NCBI GenBank assembly: GCA_027625125.1
Contig: JAQBXG010000053.1
Coordinates: 1-9,542, forward strand
Length of the DNA stretch: 9,542 nt
Direction of reading: 5' to 3'
DNA from: Pseudomonadota bacterium
GTDB lineage: Bacteria; Pseudomonadota; Alphaproteobacteria; UBA2966; CAIVPW01
Made by a program: the position numbers and the translations under genes. This document shows positions 5,534 to 9,542 of the stretch, piece by piece; positions within the stretch are counted from its first letter, which is position 1, and the number at the start of each line of letters is the position of its first letter. The notes beneath the pieces are model-generated. The model was not told the origin of the DNA, ran no database searches, and saw only the letters and a list, made by a program, of their open reading frames with translations.

Positions 5534-7236
5534 TTCGCGATCGCTCCCGGTCGGCCGCGGCTTCGGTGCTGCCCGCACCGGGGCGACGTCTGCACCTTGA
5601 TGTCGAGGCCGTGCTGGAAACCTATCCCGGCCCCGCGGTCCTGCTCGACCCGCTGGGCCGCGTGGTGTCGGCGAACGCGACGGGGTCGGCGCTGGCCGAC
5701 AGCCTGCACGACGGCCGCGGCGAAGAGCTGCGCGCCGCGGTGTCCGCCGCGCTCGCCGATCATGCGGCGGCGGTGCGCGAAGTGACTCTGGCCGGTGGCG
5801 GCAAAGACAGCGTTGCGCTCGATGTTTCGCTGCTGCCGCTGACCGCCGCCGACGGCGCCGCGCGGGTTTTGTTGCTGGGGCGCGAAACCACGGTCGAGCG
5901 CGGATTCATCGACGCACTGGTCGAGTCGCGCCGCCTGTTCCGCGATCTCGTCAACGCCTCGTCGGATTTTGCGTGGGAAACCGACCCCGACGGCAAGTTC
6001 ACCTTCGTGTCGACGCGGGGGGCCATCGGTTACACGGCCCAGGAATTGAACGGCCGCCGGGCCTACGACCTGCTGGCCGAGGGGCGGGCGGAGCCGGAAG
6101 TCTTCCCGTTCGATTCCCGCATTCCCCTCGACGACGCCGAGGTCTGGCTCGCGGCGCGCGACGGCGCGCCCGCCTGCCTGCTTGTCACCTGTGTGCCGGT
6201 GACGAACGTATCCGGCGGCTTTCGCGGGGCCCGCGGCGTCGCCAAGGACGTGACCGAGGCCCGGGCGCGCGACGCCGCCCTGAAGCGGGCCGAAAGCCGC
6301 GCCCGCCTGCTCGGGCGCATTCTGGAGGCGATTCGCAACGAAGTCGCGCCGGTAGACATGCTCGCGGCCGCCGCCACTGCCAGCAGCGATGCCCTTGGCG
6401 CCGCCCATTGCTGGATCCTCCGCGGCGATGCCGGGGGCCTTGCGGTGGCGTGGCGCTGCGGCGACCCGGTGCGCGCGGCGGTCGAATCCGGCGTCCGCCG
6501 TATCGCCGATCGCGCCCGGCCGGGCGCGGTGCAACAGGCGAACGCGGATGGGCTTCCGGTTCTGGCGGCGGCGGCGGCCTATCGCGGCCGCGTCAACGGG
6601 GCGATCGCGGTCGCTCGGCTTGCGGGCGCGGCGGCGTATACCGACGACGACCGTTCGCTGCTGGCCGAAGTCGCGGACCGCCTCGCCATCGCGCTCGAAC
6701 AGGTGGCCAACACCGAATTGCTCGAACGGCTGTCGCGCACCGATGAACTGACCGGCCTTCTCAACCGGCGCGCGTTTTTCGACGAGGTAAGCAGACGCCT
6801 CGCGCACCAGGATCGCACCGGGCGGCCGGGCGCGCTGATGTATGTCGATATCGACAATTTCAAGCCGGTCAACGATCTCCTCGGCCACGGCGTCGGTGAC
6901 GAAGTCCTCCGCGCGGTCGCCGCAATCCTCGGCGCCGGCAGCCGCGTCGGCGATATCACCGCCCGATTGGGCGGCGACGAATTCGCGCTGTGGATCGAAG
7001 AATCCGATGCCGGCGCGGCGGCGGCAAAGGCGTCGTTGATTCTCGACGAGGCGCGCGTGCTTGCCCGCTGGTCGCCACAGGACAGCCCGCCGCTCGGCCT
7101 TTCCATCGGCGTCGCCGTCTCAAAGCCGGGCGAGTCCCTCGATGCGTTGCTGCCCCGCGCCGACGACGCCATGTACCAGGCCAAGCGCGGCGGCAAAGGC
7201 CGCGTTGCCGTTTCCGGCATCGACCGGGAGCAATAA
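5530..7236 (+). CDS. PAS-PAS-GAF-GGDEF protein, probable diguanylate cyclase
   Basis: This 568-residue, apparently soluble protein should convert two GTP to c-di-GMP under control of its sensory domains. A divergent PAS-like domain covers about 25-118. A clearer PAS follows at about 134-244 (NASSDFAWETDPDGKFTFVS and IGYTAQELNG). A GAF-like domain covers about 262-392. A GGDEF domain covers about 398-562, beginning LSRTDELTGLLNRRAFFDE. The catalytic signature GGDEF is intact at 481-485, and YVDIDNFKPVND supplies metal-binding D440 with N448 and D449. R472-V-G-D475 ends five residues before GGDEF, the normal place of the RxxD inhibitory site, so product inhibition is expected. The ATG at 5530-5532 overlaps the phosphodiesterase stop by four bases, which fixes the start and implies coupled translation. 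The signal sensed by PAS or GAF cannot be told from sequence. Confidence 0.92.
   Translation: MIRDRSRSAAASVLPAPGRRLHLDVEAVLETYPGPAVLLDPLGRVVSANATGSALADSLHDGRGEELRAAVSAALADHAAAVREVTLAGGGKDSVALDVSLLPLTAADGAARVLLLGRETTVERGFIDALVESRRLFRDLVNASSDFAWETDPDGKFTFVSTRGAIGYTAQELNGRRAYDLLAEGRAEPEVFPFDSRIPLDDAEVWLAARDGAPACLLVTCVPVTNVSGGFRGARGVAKDVTEARARDAALKRAESRARLLGRILEAIRNEVAPVDMLAAAATASSDALGAAHCWILRGDAGGLAVAWRCGDPVRAAVESGVRRIADRARPGAVQQANADGLPVLAAAAAYRGRVNGAIAVARLAGAAAYTDDDRSLLAEVADRLAIALEQVANTELLERLSRTDELTGLLNRRAFFDEVSRRLAHQDRTGRPGALMYVDIDNFKPVNDLLGHGVGDEVLRAVAAILGAGSRVGDITARLGGDEFALWIEESDAGAAAAKASLILDEARVLARWSPQDSPPLGLSIGVAVSKPGESLDALLPRADDAMYQAKRGGKGRVAVSGIDREQ
7226..7230 (+). promoter_or_regulatory. 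Ribosome-binding site that sets a TTG start
   Basis: GGGAG lies within the last codons of the diguanylate cyclase gene and ends seven bases before TTG at 7238. No ATG or GTG in frame lies nearby. The following residues FGWLRPKG form a plausible mature N-terminus, so this site decides the start of the DUF2336 gene. Confidence 0.7.
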
Positions 7237-7237
7237 T

Positions 7238-8497
7238 TTGTTCGGCTGGCTGCGACCCAAGGGACGGGTGCCTGAAACCCTCACCTACGACCAGGCCAAG
7301 AAATTCGCCCGCCACGCGGATGCGCGGGTGCGCCGCGAACTGGCGGAGCGCGAAGACCTGGCGCCGGAGATCTTGTACTACCTGGCCGAGGACAAACGGG
7401 CGGACGTGCGCCAAAAGATCGCGTCCAACAACACGACCCCGCGGCACGCCGACCTGCTGCTGGCCCGCGACGAAGACGACGATGTCCGCACCGACCTGGC
7501 GCTCAAGATCGGCCGCCTCGTCCCCGGCCTGTCCGATCAACAAAACGAAAAGCTGCTCGACCTGACGTTCCAGATTCTGACGATCCTCGCCCAGGACCAG
7601 TTGCCGCGGGTGCGGCAGATCATCGCCGAGGAAATCAAGTCGGCGACCAACGCGCCAAAGGACGTGGTGAATCGGCTCGCCCGCGATATCGAATTGATCG
7701 TCGCCGCGCCGATTCTCGAATACTCGCCGCTGTTGAGCGACTCCGACCTCCTCGAACTGATCGCCGCGGGCATCGCCGACGGCGGCATCGAGGTGATCGC
7801 AAAGCGGCGCAAGGTCAGCGACAAGGTGGCAAAGGCGATCGTCGCCGCAAACGACATTCCGGCGGTGGCGGCGCTGTTGCGCAATCCGAATGCCCAGGTG
7901 CGCGAAGACACCCTCGACCGCATCATCGACCAGGCGGAAAAAGCCGACTCGCTGCATGATCCGCTGGCGCGCCGCTCCGGCCTGTCGATGGGGGCCATCC
8001 GCCGCATCGCCGGATTCGTCAGCACGGCGATCCTCGACGTGCTGCGCCGCGAACACGAACTCGACGACGAAACCGCCCGCCACGTGACCGATGCGGTCAA
8101 ACGGCGCATCAAGGAAGACCAGGATTCGATGGGCACGTCGGTCGCCGAGCGCGTGGCGGCGCTGCACGGCCAGGGCCGCCTGAACGAAGACACCGTGATC
8201 CAGGCGGCGGACCAGGGCCAGCGCGGCTTCGTCTCCGAGGCGCTGGCGATTCGCGCTGGTGTGCCGGTGCAGATCGTCAACCTGATGCTCGACGCCCGCT
8301 CGGGCAAGGCGGTCACGGCGATCGCGTGGAAGGCGGGTCTCACTGCCCGCGGGGCGATGCAATTGCAGCGCCAGGTCGCGCGGGTTCCGGCCAACGCGAT
8401 GATCAACGCCCGCGACGGCGTCAACTACGCGCTGGCCGAATCCGAAATGGACTGGTTCCTGACGTATTTCCGCGAAGAAGCGGATCGCGCGGCCTGA
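7238..8497 (+). CDS. DUF2336 repeat protein, LRV/HEAT-like, function unknown
   Basis: This 419-residue soluble protein resembles the DUF2336 proteins of alphaproteobacteria, whose function is not established. The N-terminal part holds helical repeats with a VR pair at residues 31, 57 and 83, exactly 26 apart: DARVRRELAERED, ADVRQKIASNNTTP and DDVRTDLALKI. The pattern VRxxIAxNxxTPxxxxxLLxxDxD is close to the leucine-rich repeat variant (LRV) type. Further VR pairs occur at 125 and 221 with looser spacing. The C-terminal third (about 300-419) is helical and includes TAIAWKAGLTARGAMQL. No catalytic motif, membrane segment or signal peptide was found, so a scaffold or protein-binding role is the likeliest. 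The TTG start lies one base after the diguanylate cyclase stop behind GGGAG. That spacing places it in the c-di-GMP operon and suggests it acts with the two enzymes. Confidence 0.88.
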   Translation: MFGWLRPKGRVPETLTYDQAKKFARHADARVRRELAEREDLAPEILYYLAEDKRADVRQKIASNNTTPRHADLLLARDEDDDVRTDLALKIGRLVPGLSDQQNEKLLDLTFQILTILAQDQLPRVRQIIAEEIKSATNAPKDVVNRLARDIELIVAAPILEYSPLLSDSDLLELIAAGIADGGIEVIAKRRKVSDKVAKAIVAANDIPAVAALLRNPNAQVREDTLDRIIDQAEKADSLHDPLARRSGLSMGAIRRIAGFVSTAILDVLRREHELDDETARHVTDAVKRRIKEDQDSMGTSVAERVAALHGQGRLNEDTVIQAADQGQRGFVSEALAIRAGVPVQIVNLMLDARSGKAVTAIAWKAGLTARGAMQLQRQVARVPANAMINARDGVNYALAESEMDWFLTYFREEADRAA

Positions 8498-8526
8498 TCC
8501 GGCGCGGCCGCTAGCGCGGCCGGATC
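8496..8526. terminator. GC-rich stem-loop spanning both convergent stop codons
   Basis: GATCCGGC (8496-8503) and GCCGGATC (8519-8526) pair perfectly over 8 bp, with a GC-rich interior that can fold in alternative ways around GCCGCTAGCGCGGC. The DUF2336 stop (TGA, 8495-8497) and the argB stop (CTA on the + strand, 8511-8513) both lie in it. No T-run follows on either strand. It is probably a shared 3'-end structure, and an intrinsic terminator is not demonstrated. Confidence 0.45.
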
Positions 8527-9518
8527 ATCGTGCCGACGCCGTGGGCGGTAAAGATTTCCAGCAACAGCACGTGGGGAATGCGCCCGTCCAGAATATGGGC
8601 GGCGCCGGTGCCGGCCCGAATTGCCCGCACACAGGTCTCGACCTTCGGGATCATGCCGCCCTGCAACGTGCCGTCCTTCAACATCCGCCGCGCCTCGGCC
8701 AGGGTCAATTGCGCGACCAGTTTTCGGTCCTTGTCCCAAACCCCGTCGACGTCGGTCAGCAGGATCAGCTTGCTCGCGTCCACTGCCGCGGCGATCGCGC
8801 CGGCGGCGGTATCGGCGTTGATGTTATAGGTCTCGCCCTTCGCGCCGATGCCGATCGGCGCGATGACCGGGATGATGTCAGTCTTCGCGAACGGCTCCAG
8901 AATGTGCGGGCGCACTTTCGACGGCTCGCCGACAAATCCCAGATCGACGACCTTCTCGATATTTGAATCGGTGCGCCGCCGCCGCCGCAGCTTGACGGCC
9001 TCCAGCAGGCGTCCGTCCTTGCCCGACAGTCCGACCGCGTGGCCGCCGGCGCTCTCGATCGCGCTGACGATGTTCTTGTTGATGCTGCCGGCCAGCACCA
9101 TCTCGACCACATCGACCGTCGCCTTGTCGGTGATGCGCAGCCCGTCCTGAAACGCGCTCGGAATCCCCAGCCGTTTCAGCATGTCGCCGATCTGCGGTCC
9201 GCCGCCGTGGACGACGACCGGGTTGATGCCGACCTGCTTCAACAGCATCACGTCGCGGGCAAAGGTATGGGTCAGGCTTTCCTCGCCCATTGCCGCGCCG
9301 CCGAACTTGATGACGAACGTCTGCCCCGCGAACATCCGCATATACGGCAACGCCTCCGCCAGCGTGCGGGCGGTGGTGATCCACTCCTCGCGGGTCTTGG
9401 GCCGTCCGCGCGGCTTTGCGCCCGCGGGCTTGTTCGCTGCTGCGGGAATACCGGACCGGGCGGACTTTTTCGCCCGAACGGGTCGGGCCGGGGCGCGTTT
9501 TTTTGCCGGGGCTGCCAT
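8511..9518 (-). CDS. argB: N-acetylglutamate kinase with basic N-terminal tail
   Basis: ArgB phosphorylates N-acetyl-L-glutamate with ATP, the second step of arginine synthesis. Amino-acid kinase motifs are visible: K71 in VIKFGGAAM, HGGGPQI (104-110), NINADTAAGAIA (232-243), LLTDVDGV (253-260) and GGMIPKV (287-293) with K292. The helix at about 43-64 (ahead of the first strand) and the C-terminal HGVGT segment are features of the hexameric, arginine-inhibited type, so feedback inhibition is likely. At 335 residues it is longer than usual because of an extra tail of about 42 residues. The tail is Ala/Lys/Arg/Pro-rich, has no acidic residue, and ends in KPRGRPK (35-41), an AT-hook-like core. 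The only standard in-frame start before the kinase domain is the ATG at 9516-9518, so the tail appears genuine, although its ribosome-binding site is weak. GGAAM replaces the more usual GGHAM or GGNAM. The remaining 24 bases upstream show nothing. Confidence 0.95.
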   Translation of the reverse strand: MAAPAKKRAPARPVRAKKSARSGIPAAANKPAGAKPRGRPKTREEWITTARTLAEALPYMRMFAGQTFVIKFGGAAMGEESLTHTFARDVMLLKQVGINPVVVHGGGPQIGDMLKRLGIPSAFQDGLRITDKATVDVVEMVLAGSINKNIVSAIESAGGHAVGLSGKDGRLLEAVKLRRRRRTDSNIEKVVDLGFVGEPSKVRPHILEPFAKTDIIPVIAPIGIGAKGETYNINADTAAGAIAAAVDASKLILLTDVDGVWDKDRKLVAQLTLAEARRMLKDGTLQGGMIPKVETCVRAIRAGTGAAHILDGRIPHVLLLEIFTAHGVGTMIRPR

Positions 9519-9542
9519 GCGCTTACATACCCGTTCCGCTGC

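Noticed and set aside
3731..5578. 615-codon open frame on the - strand opposite the EAL gene
   Set aside because: It mirrors the coding frame of a high-GC gene, where G/C third positions suppress stops on the opposite strand. Its translation shows no recognisable domain, and the + strand gene has clear catalytic motifs.
5467..6888. 473-codon - strand open frame opposite the diguanylate cyclase gene
   Set aside because: Arg-rich antisense shadow with no family resemblance; the opposite strand encodes intact PAS, GAF and GGDEF domains.
6956..8362. 468-codon - strand open frame opposite the DUF2336 gene
   Set aside because: Antisense shadow with Arg/Gly-rich low-complexity sequence. The + strand frame has repeats of regular spacing and a proper ribosome-binding site.

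Overview
The window is high-GC, densely coded DNA. Its gene order and protein families point to an alphaproteobacterium, probably of the Rhodospirillales type. The supporting signs are a pyrimidine-5'-nucleotidase-like HAD gene next to dapD and dapE, DUF2336 and PAS/GGDEF/EAL proteins, and strong G/C bias at third codon positions. The assignment rests on recognising protein families and codon bias, not on a database search.

Layout. (1) Positions 2-364 (+) hold the 3' end of truA (tRNA pseudouridine synthase A), cut by the window edge. (2) Positions 365-485 are a short convergent gap. It holds a stem-loop at the truA stop and a 50-bp tandem repeat whose units each carry an imperfect inverted repeat. 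The second unit runs into the stop codon of the facing gene. (3) Positions 486-3786 (-) form a leftward cluster read in the order HAD hydrolase, dapD, dapE, multi-pass membrane protein of unknown function. DapD and DapE are two steps of the succinylase branch of lysine/meso-diaminopimelate synthesis. The membrane gene is coupled to dapE by an ATGA stop/start overlap. A good sigma-70-like promoter for dapD overlaps the stop codon of the HAD gene. (4) Positions 3787-3874 are a divergent gap with no convincing promoter. (5) Positions 3875-8497 (+) form a tightly packed three-gene operon. The first gene is a PAS / degenerate GGDEF / intact EAL protein (probable c-di-GMP phosphodiesterase). The second is a PAS-PAS-GAF-GGDEF protein with an RxxD I-site (probable diguanylate cyclase). 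The third is a DUF2336 protein with regular 26-residue LRV/HEAT-like repeats. The first two genes overlap by ATGA. The third starts at TTG one base after the preceding stop, behind a clear Shine-Dalgarno sequence. (6) Positions 8511-9518 (-) hold a complete argB (N-acetylglutamate kinase), convergent with the operon, with a stem-loop spanning both stop codons. This ArgB carries an unusual basic N-terminal tail with an AT-hook-like motif.

The window is therefore mostly housekeeping (tRNA modification, lysine/peptidoglycan precursor and arginine synthesis) around a c-di-GMP signalling operon. The strongest candidate for something undescribed is that operon, in which opposing c-di-GMP enzymes are co-translated with a repeat-scaffold protein of unknown role. 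Next are the ArgB tail and the tandem repeat. There is no gene-free stretch above 300 bases. I saw no tRNA, rRNA, CRISPR array, insertion sequence or phage gene.
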